From Citreimonas salinaria (GTDB lineage: Bacteria > Pseudomonadota > Alphaproteobacteria > Rhodobacterales > Rhodobacteraceae), in the NCBI RefSeq assembly GCF_900107235.1, contig NZ_FNPF01000006.1, positions 62,001 through 126,000 of the forward strand: a DNA stretch of 64,000 nt. Direction: 5' to 3'. The notes below the pieces were generated by a model that was given only the letters and a program-made list of their open reading frames with translations, was not told the DNA's origin and did not search any database. Of the stretch, positions 52,024 through 60,369 are shown in pieces. The position numbers and the translations under genes were made by a program. The stretch's first letter is position 1; every line of letters begins with the position of its first letter.

Positions 52024-53118
52024 TCACCCCGACGGGTCGTTCAGGACGATCACGTTGCGGCGCGCACCGCCGCGGCGGGTGTCGTCGATGGCCTCGTTGA
52101 TCCGGTCGAGCGGCCAGCGGCCCGAGATCAGCTCGTCCAGCTTCAGACGGCCCTGGGCGTAGAGGTCGGCCATCCACGGAATGTCGCGCGAGATCACGAC
52201 GTCGCCCATCTTCGAGCCGATGAAATGCTGCCCCAACAGGGCGGGAATCACCGGCTCGTAGGTCGCCTTGGCGCCGGCCTCGGGCATGCCGACCATCACC
52301 ATGCGCCCGCCCCATCCAAGGTAGCGCGGCGCGTCGTCGTAGGCCTTCGTGTTGCCCACCGTGACGGCGACGAGATCCGCGCCCCGGCCCAGCGCGCGCA
52401 GGGCACGGCGCCAGGGCTTCGGGTCGGTCGCCAGCACGCCGTGCGTGGCGCCGAAGGCCTTGGCGGTCTCCAGCTTGGCCTCGTTCATGTCGACGGCGAC
52501 GATGCGGCGGGCGCCCGCGATGCGCGCGCCCTGGATCGCGTTCAGGCCAACGCCGCCGGCGCCGATCACCACGACGTCCTCGCCGGGGCGCAGGCGGCCC
52601 GCGTTGACCACCGCGCCGATGCCGGTGATCACCCCGCAGGCCAGCAGCGCCACCGACTCCGGCGGCAGCTCGGCGGGCAGGGCAACGACCTGGCTGCGGT
52701 GGACCACCACGCGCTCGGCGAAGGCGCCGCAATGCATCGCGGCCGCGACCTCGGTGCCGTCGGCGCGGGTCAGCTTGGTGGGCGCGTCTGCGGTCTGTTC
52801 GCACAGGGCCGGGCGGCCGGTGGTGCAGGACCGGCAGGTGCCGCAGGACTTGATCAGCGTGACCACGACGCGGGTGCCGGGTTCCAGCCCGGTGACGCCG
52901 TCGCCCAGTGCCGTGACGCGGCCCGCGGCCTCGTGGCCGTAGACGGCAGGCAATGCGCCGCCCCAGGCGCCCTCGGCGAAATGGATGTCGGAGTGGCAGA
53001 TCGAGACGGCGTCCAGCGTCACCTCGATTTCGTCCGGACCCGGATCGCGCAGGTGCAGGGTCTCGATCGTCAAGGGTTCGTTGAACGCGGTGCAGACCGC
53101 GGCCCGGATCTGTGGCAT
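52024..53118 (-). CDS. zinc-dependent alcohol dehydrogenase
   Basis: A 364-aa medium-chain dehydrogenase. The catalytic zinc ligands are Cys and His in SICHSDIHF and GHEAAGRV, the structural zinc uses the four-Cys CGTCRSCTTGRPALC, and the NAD site is VIGAGGVGLNAIQGA, with Asp in AVDMNEAK favouring NAD over NADP. It resembles class III/aryl-alcohol types. The ATG at 53118 has AGGAGG upstream, better than the frame start at 53154. Confidence 0.88.
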   Translation of the reverse strand: MPQIRAAVCTAFNEPLTIETLHLRDPGPDEIEVTLDAVSICHSDIHFAEGAWGGALPAVYGHEAAGRVTALGDGVTGLEPGTRVVVTLIKSCGTCRSCTTGRPALCEQTADAPTKLTRADGTEVAAAMHCGAFAERVVVHRSQVVALPAELPPESVALLACGVITGIGAVVNAGRLRPGEDVVVIGAGGVGLNAIQGARIAGARRIVAVDMNEAKLETAKAFGATHGVLATDPKPWRRALRALGRGADLVAVTVGNTKAYDDAPRYLGWGGRMVMVGMPEAGAKATYEPVIPALLGQHFIGSKMGDVVISRDIPWMADLYAQGRLKLDELISGRWPLDRINEAIDDTRRGGARRNVIVLNDPSG

Positions 53119-53181
53119 CGTGTTCCTCCTGTTTCGGGCAGAGGACCAGCGCACGGGCGCGGGTGCAAGCGCGAAGCGCGC

Positions 53182-53889
53182 TCAGCCGGCGATGCGGTCC
53201 AGCAGGCGGGCGAGTGCATCGGGGGCCGACAGGAAAGGCGAATGCGAGGTCGGCAGCGCGTGGCGGTCCTCGGGGGCGAAGTCGGCGGCCATGCGGTGCT
53301 GGAAGACGGGCGGGATCGCGCCGTCACGCTCGCAGACGATGTAGCTGCGGGGGACGCTGGCATAGCGTTCGCCCAGGACGGCAGGCGTCTGCATCGGCGC
53401 AAGGGGCTGGTCGGACAGGTGCGCGAGGGCGAAGTCCACCGCCTCGTCGCTGCAATCGTGGTAGAACAGGTCGCGCGCCATGGCGGGGTCGAAACGCATG
53501 CTGACGCCGTCGTCGTTGCGCCGGATCGCGGGCACCAGCGGCTGGGTCGGCGCCTCGCGCCGCATCTGCGCAAGGCTGAGGCCGGGCCAAGGCACGTAGG
53601 AGCACAGGTAGACGAGGCGCGCGATCCGTTCCGGCGCGCGCTCGGCCGCGACGGAGATCGGATAGCCGCCCATGGAATGGCCCACGACGATCGCCGGTTC
53701 GTCTAGCGCGGACAGGATCGCGTCGGCGTAGCTCTCCAGCGTCACCTCGGCCAAGGGCGTGGTGTCGGCGCCGTGGCCGGGCAGGTCGATGGCGCGCGCC
53801 TCGTGTCCCAGCGCCTGCAGCGTCGGGATCGTGTCGCGCCAGCACCACGCGCCGTGTGCGGCGCCGTGGATCAGCAGGAAGCGCGCCAC
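53182..53889 (-). CDS. alpha/beta hydrolase, plant-esterase-like
   Basis: A 235-aa hydrolase with the small two-sided fold of methylesterase/hydroxynitrile lyase-like enzymes: LLIHGAAHGAWCW (oxyanion HG), nucleophile Ser in VVGHSMGGY, Asp in CERDGAIPP, His in PTSHSPFLS. The likely substrates are small esters. It follows the pcaD-like gene by 4 bp, so the two are co-transcribed. Confidence 0.82.
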   Translation of the reverse strand: MARFLLIHGAAHGAWCWRDTIPTLQALGHEARAIDLPGHGADTTPLAEVTLESYADAILSALDEPAIVVGHSMGGYPISVAAERAPERIARLVYLCSYVPWPGLSLAQMRREAPTQPLVPAIRRNDDGVSMRFDPAMARDLFYHDCSDEAVDFALAHLSDQPLAPMQTPAVLGERYASVPRSYIVCERDGAIPPVFQHRMAADFAPEDRHALPTSHSPFLSAPDALARLLDRIAG

Positions 53890-53893
53890 GTCG

Positions 53894-54679
53894 CTAGAGG
53901 CCCTGGGCGCGCAGGAAGCGGGTCAGGATCGCGGCGTATTCCTCGGGCTTTTCCACGCAGGGCAGGTGGCCCGCGCCGCGGATCAGCTCGTGTGACGAAC
54001 CGGGGACGAGGTCGGCGGTCTCCTTCACCAGGTCCGGCGGGGTGGACCCGTCCTCGGAGCCGGAGATTGCCAGCACGGGCAGACGCAGGCCGGCGGTGGT
54101 GGACATGAAGTCGGTGCCGGCGATGGCCGCGGCGCAGCCGGTCCAGCCCTGCGGGGGCGTGCGCAGGAACATGTTCCGCCATGCGCGGAATTGAGCCGTC
54201 TCGCGGAAGGGGGCCGAGAACCAGCGCTGCATCGTGCCGTCGACGGCCGAGTGCATGCCGGCGGATTCGACCTGCGCGATGCGGTCGGCCCACATCTCGC
54301 GCGTGCCGATCTTGGCGGCGGTGTTGGACAGCACCGCGGCGCGGATCAGGTCCATCCGCTTGGCCGCGAGGCCCTGCGCGATCATGCCGCCGATCGACAG
54401 GCCGACGAAGACGGCGTTGGTGAAGCCCGTATGCTCCATCAGCCGCTCGGCGTCGGTGATCAGCTTGCCCATCGCATAGGGGCCGTCGGGGCAGTCGGAC
54501 AGGCCGTGACCGCGCTTGTCGAAGCGCAGGATGCGCAGGCCGGCGGGCAGGTGCGGCAGGATCGGGTCCCACAGGCGCAGGTCGGTGCCCAGCGAGTTGG
54601 CGAAGACGACGGGCATGCCGTCCGGATCGCCGTCGATGCGGTAATGCAGGCTGATGTCGCCCAGATCGGCCATGTGCAT
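53894..54679 (-). CDS. 3-oxoadipate enol-lactonase-like hydrolase
   Basis: A 261-aa alpha/beta hydrolase close to PcaD: FANSLGTDLRLWDPILPHL, nucleophile in FVGLSIGGMIAQGLA, and His in IRGAGHLPCVEKPEEYA. PcaD opens 3-oxoadipate enol-lactone in the beta-ketoadipate pathway, but no pcaBCGH or pcaIJ genes are in the window, so it may serve a different lactone. ATG at 54679 (with GGAGGG upstream) is chosen over the ATG two codons later. Confidence 0.78.
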   Translation of the reverse strand: MHMADLGDISLHYRIDGDPDGMPVVFANSLGTDLRLWDPILPHLPAGLRILRFDKRGHGLSDCPDGPYAMGKLITDAERLMEHTGFTNAVFVGLSIGGMIAQGLAAKRMDLIRAAVLSNTAAKIGTREMWADRIAQVESAGMHSAVDGTMQRWFSAPFRETAQFRAWRNMFLRTPPQGWTGCAAAIAGTDFMSTTAGLRLPVLAISGSEDGSTPPDLVKETADLVPGSSHELIRGAGHLPCVEKPEEYAAILTRFLRAQGL

Positions 54680-54745
54680 GGTGGTGCCCTCCGGTGTTTC
54701 AGGGATTGGTAGCGCAGCCGCCGCCCCGCCGGAAGGGTCGAGACG

Positions 54746-54778
54746 AAAACGGCCCCGGCGGGGGTGCGCCGGGGCCGT
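54746..54778 (-). terminator. intrinsic terminator of the FKBP gene
   Basis: On the minus strand a perfect 12-bp stem (54767-54778 with 54749-54760, six-base loop) is followed by TTTT-C. It lies between the isomerase gene and the downstream pcaD-like operon. Confidence 0.75.
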
Positions 54779-54804
54779 ATCGTCGCGGTGTCGCGAGGCG
54801 TGGT

Positions 54805-55233
54805 TCAGGCGATCTCGACCAGCTCGATGTCGAACTTGAGGTCCTTGCCCGCCAGCGGGTGGTTGGCGTCCAGCGTCACCTCAGTGTCGGTCACGTCGGC
54901 CACGGTCACGGGCATGACCTGCCCGGTGGGCGTCTGGACCTGCAGCTGCGTGCCGACCTCGAGCGGGATCTCGTCGGGGATCTCGGTGCGCGGAACGGCC
55001 TGCAGCGCCTGCGGGTTGGGCTGGCCATAGGCTTCGTCGGCGGGAACCTCGACGGTCTTCTTGTCGCCGACGCTCATGCCGGGGACGGCGGATTCGAGGC
55101 CGGGGATGATCTGGCCGTCGCCGACCTTGAATTCCAGCGGCTCGCGGCCGGCGGAGCTGTCGAAGGTCGATCCGTCCTGGAGCGTGCCGGTGTAATGGAT
55201 GCGAACGGTGTCGCCGGTCTTGACCTGCGTCAT
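54805..55233 (-). CDS. FKBP-type peptidyl-prolyl isomerase, SlyD-like
   Basis: A 142-aa isomerase/chaperone with VRIHYTGTLQDGSTFDSS (FKBP start), FKVGDGQIIPGLESAVPGM and an inserted IF domain (PADEAYGQPNPQALQAVPRTEIP), the layout of SlyD without the His-rich metal tail. It has no signal peptide, so it is cytoplasmic. ATG at 55233 is chosen; the frame is open to 55317. A weak promoter (TTGCAA, 17 bases, TACCTT on the minus strand, 55345-55317) lies upstream. Confidence 0.88.
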   Translation of the reverse strand: MTQVKTGDTVRIHYTGTLQDGSTFDSSAGREPLEFKVGDGQIIPGLESAVPGMSVGDKKTVEVPADEAYGQPNPQALQAVPRTEIPDEIPLEVGTQLQVQTPTGQVMPVTVADVTDTEVTLDANHPLAGKDLKFDIELVEIA

Positions 55234-55449
55234 GGGGTGTCTCCGTCTGTTTGGAAGTGCGTTGATGGATGAGGCCGGGTCGCTTCCCGGGTGCTCGTCG
55301 TGCTCTGCTGCCTTCAAAGGTAAGGTCTGCGGCGGCAGTTTGCAAACAATGGCCCGGTGCGGCCGATCCGCCCGGTGCGCGCGTCAAGTGCCTTGGCGCC
55401 GCCGCTGCGCTGTGGGACGCTGCCCGCGACCGCCCGATGGAGAGACCGG

Positions 55450-56274
55450 ATGCCGCATTTCACGACCAGCGACGGGATACGCCTGCACTACACGGACGAG
55501 GGGCAGGGGCGCGCGCTGCTGTGCCTGCCCGGGCTGACGCGCGACGGGCGGGATTTCGACTTCGTGGCGCCGCACCTGGGCGATACGCGCCTGATTCGGC
55601 TGGATTATCGCGGCCGCGGCCGAAGCGACTGGGCCCCGCCTGAGACCTACACCGTTCCGGTCGAGGCGCGCGACGCGGTCGAATTGCTCGACCACCTGGA
55701 GCTGCCGCGCGCGGCGGTGCTGGGCACGTCGCGGGGCGGGCTGATCGCCATGATGCTGGCCGCGACGGCGAAGGACAGGCTGGCGGGCGTCGCGCTGAAC
55801 GACATCGGCCCCGAGATCGCCGAGCCCGGGCTGGACGTCATCAAGGCCTATCTGGGCCGGCGGCCGGCGCAGAAGACGATTCGCGAGGCCGCGGCGCGGC
55901 GGGCCGAGGTGATGACCGGTTTTGTGGCTGTGCCGGAAAGCCGCTGGCTGGAGGAGGCCGAGCGCCTGTTCGTCGAGAACCGGGACGGGCTGGACCTGAC
56001 CTACGATCCCGCGCTGCGCGAGGCGGTGCTGGAAAGCAGCGCGCAGCCGGCGCCGGACCTGTGGCCGCTGTTCGACGCGCTGAAGGGCCTGCCGCTGTGT
56101 GCGCTGCGGGGCGAGAATTCGGACCTGTTGACGCCCGAGACCTTCGCCGAGATGCAGCGCCGCCGGCCCGACATGATCGCGGCCGAGATCCCGGGCCGCG
56201 GCCATATCCCGTTCCTGGACGAGCCGGAGGCGCTGGATGCGCTGCGGCGCTGGCTGCGGATGCTGGACGGCTGA
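55450..56274 (+). CDS. alpha/beta hydrolase
   Basis: A 274-aa hydrolase with LLCLPGLTRDGRDFDF, the nucleophile Ser in LGTSRGGLIAMM, and His in IPGRGHIPFLDEPEAL. The Asp of the triad is probably in GENSDLLTPE. The family is broad (homoserine acetyltransferase/epoxide hydrolase-like) and the substrate is unknown. ATG at 55450 is used; the frame extends to 55357. It is divergent from the FKBP gene and convergent with truB. Confidence 0.82.
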   Translation: MPHFTTSDGIRLHYTDEGQGRALLCLPGLTRDGRDFDFVAPHLGDTRLIRLDYRGRGRSDWAPPETYTVPVEARDAVELLDHLELPRAAVLGTSRGGLIAMMLAATAKDRLAGVALNDIGPEIAEPGLDVIKAYLGRRPAQKTIREAAARRAEVMTGFVAVPESRWLEEAERLFVENRDGLDLTYDPALREAVLESSAQPAPDLWPLFDALKGLPLCALRGENSDLLTPETFAEMQRRRPDMIAAEIPGRGHIPFLDEPEALDALRRWLRMLDG

Positions 56275-56275
56275 C

Positions 56276-56301
56276 GGCGCTCGTGCCTGCGGCACGTCGC
56301 C
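56276..56301. terminator. imperfect hairpin between convergent hydrolase and truB
   Basis: GGCG...CGCC and CGTGCC-TGC-GGCACG form an interrupted 10-bp stem between the two stop codons, with no T run. Confidence 0.3.
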
Positions 56302-56323
56302 CCGCCCACCGTCCCGCAACAGG

Positions 56324-57232
56324 TCAGTCCTGGAGCAGGACGCGGGTGGGGTGCAGTTCGCCGGCGCGGAACACGCCGACCGCCACGGCGCGGCCCTCGT
56401 AGGACGCCCAGGCCTCGTCGCCGTATTCGACGTCGCCCGGAAGCACCGTGCCGGGATTGCCGTTGCGCAGGCGCGCGACGCCGTCGGCGGTGGTGCGCAG
56501 TTCGGGCAGGTCGTGCAGGCCGGTTTCGACCGGCAGCAGGCGGGCGTCCAGCGCCTCGGTCTGCGCCTCGGCGTCGATCTGGTCCAGCGTCACGCCATCC
56601 TCGACCTCGAACGGGCCGGACCACGTGCGGCGCAGCGTGACCACGTGGCCGAGACAGCCGAGCGCGCGGCCGAGGTCGCGGGCAATCGAGCGGACGTAGC
56701 CGCCCTTGCCGCAGACCATCTCCAGCACGACGTGGTCGGGGTCGGGGCGGTCGATCAACGTGAGTTCCTCGACCCAGAGCGGGCGGGCCTCGATCTCCAT
56801 CGCCTCGCCGTCGCGGGCGCGCTTGTAGGCGCGTTGGCCGTCGATCTTCACGGCGCTGAATTGCGGCGGGACCTGCATGATGTCGCCCACGAAGGCGTTC
56901 AGCGCCTCCTTGATCTCGTCGTCCGAAGGGCGCGTGTCGCTGCTCTCGATCACCTCGCCCTCGGCGTCGTCGGTGTTCGTAGCCTGGCCCAGCCGAACGG
57001 TGAAGCGGTAGGCCTTCAGCGCGTCGGTGATGTAGGGAACCGTCTTGGTCGCCTCGCCCAGCGCGACGGCCAGCACGCCGGTGGCGGCGGGGTCGAGCGT
57101 GCCGGCATGGCCCGCCTTCTTCGCCTGCAGCGCCCAGCGGACCTTGTTGACCACGGTGGTCGAGGTCAGGCCGGCGGGCTTGTCCACCACCAGCCAGCCG
57201 GAAATGTCGCGGCCCTTGCGCTTGCGTCCCAT
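56324..57232 (-). CDS. truB: tRNA pseudouridine-55 synthase TruB
   Basis: TruB converts U55 of tRNAs to pseudouridine. The 302-aa protein has the catalytic Asp47 in [29 protein letters not shown] and [15 protein letters not shown]. The usual neighbours rbfA/rpsO are not in the window; the small zinc-ribbon gene lies upstream on the other strand. Confidence 0.93.
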   Translation of the reverse strand: MGRKRKGRDISGWLVVDKPAGLTSTTVVNKVRWALQAKKAGHAGTLDPAATGVLAVALGEATKTVPYITDALKAYRFTVRLGQATNTDDAEGEVIESSDTRPSDDEIKEALNAFVGDIMQVPPQFSAVKIDGQRAYKRARDGEAMEIEARPLWVEELTLIDRPDPDHVVLEMVCGKGGYVRSIARDLGRALGCLGHVVTLRRTWSGPFEVEDGVTLDQIDAEAQTEALDARLLPVETGLHDLPELRTTADGVARLRNGNPGTVLPGDVEYGDEAWASYEGRAVAVGVFRAGELHPTRVLLQD

Positions 57233-57368
57233 GGTGATCCTTCGATGTTCGGTGAGGCGGGCCGCTTAGCAACGGGTCGCCGGTCTGTCAACTTGGCCGG
57301 TCTGAAGTTCGACGGGCCACGAGGGCAATTTTCGGGTATCGTCCGAACACTTTATCGGAGGGCTATCC

Positions 57369-57581
57369 ATGACCGTGCTGGAAGACGTGTCGGATCTTCT
57401 CAAACAGCTCTCGCCGCAAGCGATGTGCGACGATTGCATCGCCGAGCGGCTTAACCTGTCTTTACGTCAGCACGCAAATCACAAGACGCGCGAACTAGCT
57501 TCAATGAGCGGTTTTGTTCGACGCGATAGTCGCTGCGCCTGCTGCGGTGCCGGCAAACGAGTGATCGCCTACATTCCTTAA
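57369..57581 (+). CDS. small zinc-ribbon-like protein (70 aa)
   Basis: I do not recognise a characterised family. The 70-aa protein has two CxxC pairs, CDDC (residues 20-23) and CACC (residues 56-59), as in a small zinc ribbon, with a helical middle (LNLSLRQHANHKTRELASM) that may be a helix-turn-helix and a C-terminal GKRVIAYIP strand. TCGGAGGG lies nine bases before the ATG. I count 118 G+C in 213 bases (55%), clearly lower than neighbouring genes. It sits alone between truB and metG, on the opposite strand, which fits recent acquisition. Confidence 0.65.
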   Translation: MTVLEDVSDLLKQLSPQAMCDDCIAERLNLSLRQHANHKTRELASMSGFVRRDSRCACCGAGKRVIAYIP

Positions 57582-57589
57582 GCAGGGTT

Positions 57590-59299
57590 TCAGGCTCGCG
57601 TGCCGGAAAACCGCGCCTGCCAGTCCTCGCGCTCGGCGTCGGTGATCTTGCGGAAGGTCACGTCGGGCACGGTGAAGGCGTGGCCGGGTTTCAGCGTCTG
57701 CAGCGCGGCGGGCACGTCCTCGGGCCAAGCGTCGTCGGTCGCCATCGCCTCGCGCAGCTGCGCGCTGGCGTCGGGGATGAAGGGCTGCGAGACGATCGCG
57801 TAGAGCCGGATCAGGTTGAGCGCGAGGCGGATCTGCATCGCCGCCTGCTCGGGGTCGGTCTTGAAGGTCGACCAGGGGGCCGCTTCCTGCAGGTATTCGT
57901 TGCCAAGGACCCAGGCCGCGCGCAGGGCGGCGGCGGCCTTGCGGATCTCGATCGCCTCCATGTGCGTCTCGTATTCGCGCAGCTTGGCGGTCAGGTCGGC
58001 GATCAGGCGCTCCTCGATCTCTCCGGGCGTGCCGCCCTCGGGGACCGCCTCGCCGAACTTCGAGCGGCAGAACTTGGTCACCCGGCTGGCGAAGTTGCCC
58101 AGCACGTCGGCGAGGTCCTTGTTCACCGAGGTCTGGAAGTTTTCCCAGGTGAACTCGGCATCCGAGTTTTCGGGCGCGTGGGACAGCAGCCACCAGCGCC
58201 AGTAATCCGCCGGCAGGATTTCCAGCGCGTTGTCCATGAACACGCCGCGCCCGCGCGAGGTCGAGAACTGCCCGCCGTCGTAGTTGAGGTAGTTGAACGA
58301 CTTGATGTAGTCGACCAGCTTCCACGGCTCGGCCGAGCCGAGGATCGTGGCCGGGAAGCTGAGCGTGTGGAAGGGTACGTTGTCCTTGCCCATGAACTGG
58401 GTGTAGCGCACGTCGTCGGCGCCCGCGTCGGTGCGCCACCATCGCTGCCAGTCGTCGCCTTTGCCGGCATCGACCCATTCCTGCGCGCAGGCAATATATT
58501 CGATCGGTGCGTCGAACCAGACGTAGAAGACCTTGCCTTCCATGCCCGGCCAAGGCTCGTCGCCGCGCTGCACGGGGATGCCCCAGTCGAGGTCCCGGGT
58601 GATGCCGCGGTCCTGCAGGCCGTCGCCGTCCGTCAGCCACTTCTTGGCGATCGAGGTCGTGAGTACCGGCCAGCCCTCGCGCGTGTCGATCCACTTCTCC
58701 AGCTCGTCCTTCATGGTCGACTGGCGCAGGTAGAGGTGCTTGGTCTCGCGCATCTCGAGGTCGGTGGCGCCCGAGATCACGCTGCGCGGGTTGATCAGGT
58801 CCACGGGGTCGAGCTGCTTGGTGCAGTTGTCGCACTGGTCGCCGCGGGCGCTCTCGAAGCCGCAATTGGGGCAGGTGCCCTCGATGTAGCGGTCGGGCAG
58901 GTATCGTCCGTCGGTGGGCGAATACATCTGCGTCTCGGACACTTCGCGGATCAGCCCGGCCTCGTCCAGCGCCTTGGCGAAGGCCTGCGTCAGGCGGTGG
59001 TTCTGGGGCGAGGAGGAGCGGCCGAAATGGTCGAAGGACAGGCGGAAGCCCTGCGCGAGATCGTTCTGCACCTGCCACATCTCGGCGCAGTATTCGGCGA
59101 CCGGCTTGCCGGCCTTCTTGGCGGCCAGCTCGGCGGGGGTGCCGTGTTCGTCGGTGGCGCAGAGCAACAGCACCTCGTGGCCGCGGGCGCGCAGGTAGCG
59201 GGCGTAGAGATCGGCCGGCAGCTGGCTGCCCACGAGATTCCCGAGGTGCTTGACGCCGTTGATGTAGGGAATGGCGGATGTGATCAGGTGCCTGGCCAT
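57590..59299 (-). CDS. metG: methionyl-tRNA synthetase
   Basis: MetG charges initiator and elongator tRNA-Met. The 569-aa protein has the HIGH-type motif HLGNLVG after AIPYINGVK, the zinc knuckle [17 protein letters not shown] near residue 143-159, and FSTSRGRG in place of KMSKS. It lacks the C-terminal dimerisation domain of E. coli MetG, as many alphaproteobacterial forms do. Upstream, 275 bp without a gene contain two repeat structures. Confidence 0.94.
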   Translation of the reverse strand: MARHLITSAIPYINGVKHLGNLVGSQLPADLYARYLRARGHEVLLLCATDEHGTPAELAAKKAGKPVAEYCAEMWQVQNDLAQGFRLSFDHFGRSSSPQNHRLTQAFAKALDEAGLIREVSETQMYSPTDGRYLPDRYIEGTCPNCGFESARGDQCDNCTKQLDPVDLINPRSVISGATDLEMRETKHLYLRQSTMKDELEKWIDTREGWPVLTTSIAKKWLTDGDGLQDRGITRDLDWGIPVQRGDEPWPGMEGKVFYVWFDAPIEYIACAQEWVDAGKGDDWQRWWRTDAGADDVRYTQFMGKDNVPFHTLSFPATILGSAEPWKLVDYIKSFNYLNYDGGQFSTSRGRGVFMDNALEILPADYWRWWLLSHAPENSDAEFTWENFQTSVNKDLADVLGNFASRVTKFCRSKFGEAVPEGGTPGEIEERLIADLTAKLREYETHMEAIEIRKAAAALRAAWVLGNEYLQEAAPWSTFKTDPEQAAMQIRLALNLIRLYAIVSQPFIPDASAQLREAMATDDAWPEDVPAALQTLKPGHAFTVPDVTFRKITDAEREDWQARFSGTRA

Positions 59300-59396
59300 G
59301 GCGCGTGTCCCTTCTTCGGTTCGCGCAGCATGTAGCGGATGGCGTGGGCCGCTGCCACCGGGAAAAGGCTTGCTTCTTCGGTGTATGTCGGTCCTG

Positions 59397-59461
59397 CGGC
59401 GCCACGCGCCCTGGCACGACGCCCACCCACCCGCCCCGTCGCGCCAGGGCGCGTGGCGCCG
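59397..59461. repeat. perfect 19-bp inverted repeat
   Basis: Arms 59397-59415 and 59443-59461 are exact reverse complements, 27 bases apart. It can form a very stable G+C-rich hairpin about 98 bp upstream of the metG start codon. The function is unknown. It may end transcripts from imuA or be the relic of a mobile element. Confidence 0.6.
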
Positions 59462-59510
59462 GATGTCGACGGCGGCTGCTTCGATCGGAAGAGGTGACGC
59501 GGCCTCGTGG

Positions 59511-59572
59511 CTTCTTTGGTCCTGAAATATCCCGGGGGAGGCCCGCAGGGCCGGGGGCGGAGCCCCCTTTTC
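59511..59572 (-). repeat. Rhodobacterales-type hairpin/GGGATATTT repeat, copy B
   Basis: On the minus strand: AAAAGGGGGCTCCGCCCCC hairpin, GGCC-CTGC-GGGCC hairpin, CCCCCGGGATATTT and a tail CAGGACCAAAGAAG. The GGGATATTT and AAGAAG parts match 39865-39888. It begins three bases after the imuA stop, so it may be its terminator. Confidence 0.5.
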
Positions 59573-59574
59573 CG

Positions 59575-60207
59575 TTAGACGCGAAGCCAGGCGGCGGGGG
59601 CCGGCGTGCCTGCCTCGGCGTCATGCGCCGGCCTTTCCTCGATCGTCCAGGCCCGCGGCGGGGCCATCCGCGCGTGCAGGCGTTCCAGCCGCCATCGGTC
59701 ATGGCCCGGCAGATGCGCGGGGTCCATCCGCCAGCGCGTCTCGACCCCCGGGGCACCACCCGCCCCCGGCGTCAGGATCAGCCCGAGGGGGCGGCAAGGG
59801 CCGGTCCCGGCCCCGGCCTCGGCCGCCAGGTGCAGGCGGCGCACCGGGGTCATGGCCGGCGGGTCGGACAGATCGGCGATCGCCACCGATGCCGCCCCGC
59901 TGCGCAGCGTCTCCTCCATCGCCCAGAGCATGTCGGCGGGGCGGTCGGCCGTGACGAACAGCACGTCGCGCGGCGCCAGCATCCCGGCCATGCCCGAGGG
60001 GTTGAGCGAGGCCGTGCTGCGCGCCGGCGCGATCCACAGCACGGGGCCGCCGGCCGCGGCGGCGATGCGCAGCGCCAGCGTGCGCCGCGCGGTGCCGCAC
60101 ACCTCGTGCACGCGGGCCAGCGCAAGCCGGAGCGTGTCGTCCCAGAGCGACAGGGAAGGGGCCGGGCGGTGGCCGTGGCGGCCCAGGCGAGGATCGAGAA
60201 CGGACAT
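59575..60207 (-). CDS. imuA: ImuA, SOS mutagenesis protein (RecA-like)
   Basis: ImuA normally works with ImuB and DnaE2 in error-prone translesion synthesis. The 210-aa protein fits the alphaproteobacterial ImuA/SulA-like family: [24 protein letters not shown] start, VLWIAPARS, a RecA-like fold without a real Walker A, and [12 protein letters not shown]...[21 protein letters not shown]. An exact LexA box lies 15 bases upstream. In Rhodobacteraceae imuB and dnaE2 usually follow; here the next gene downstream is metG, so this copy is an orphan. Confidence 0.78.
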   Translation of the reverse strand: MSVLDPRLGRHGHRPAPSLSLWDDTLRLALARVHEVCGTARRTLALRIAAAAGGPVLWIAPARSTASLNPSGMAGMLAPRDVLFVTADRPADMLWAMEETLRSGAASVAIADLSDPPAMTPVRRLHLAAEAGAGTGPCRPLGLILTPGAGGAPGVETRWRMDPAHLPGHDRWRLERLHARMAPPRAWTIEERPAHDAEAGTPAPAAWLRV

Positions 60208-60222
60208 GCGGGCAGGATATAT

Positions 60223-60237
60223 GTTCGCTTTATGTTC
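60223..60237 (-). promoter_or_regulatory. LexA (SOS) box of imuA
   Basis: GTTC-GCTTTAT-GTTC on the plus strand, exactly the GTTC-N7-GTTC consensus of alphaproteobacterial LexA, 16 bases from the imuA start codon. Confidence 0.75.
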
Positions 60238-60369
60238 TCAAGTGATTCCTGCCGCCGCTGCGCCGAAATATCGGGCAGGGCCGCGCCACGGGCCCGCCCG
60301 CGCGCTTTGGCCTTGCCCGTCCGGCCCGCTGCAGGCACGAAGCGCCTCAAAGAGCGAGGGGACCCCGAG

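Noticed and set aside
59300-59574. Remnant of imuB between imuA and metG
   Set aside because: I translated the stretch in all frames by eye and saw no polymerase-like motif; it is mostly hairpins and repeats.
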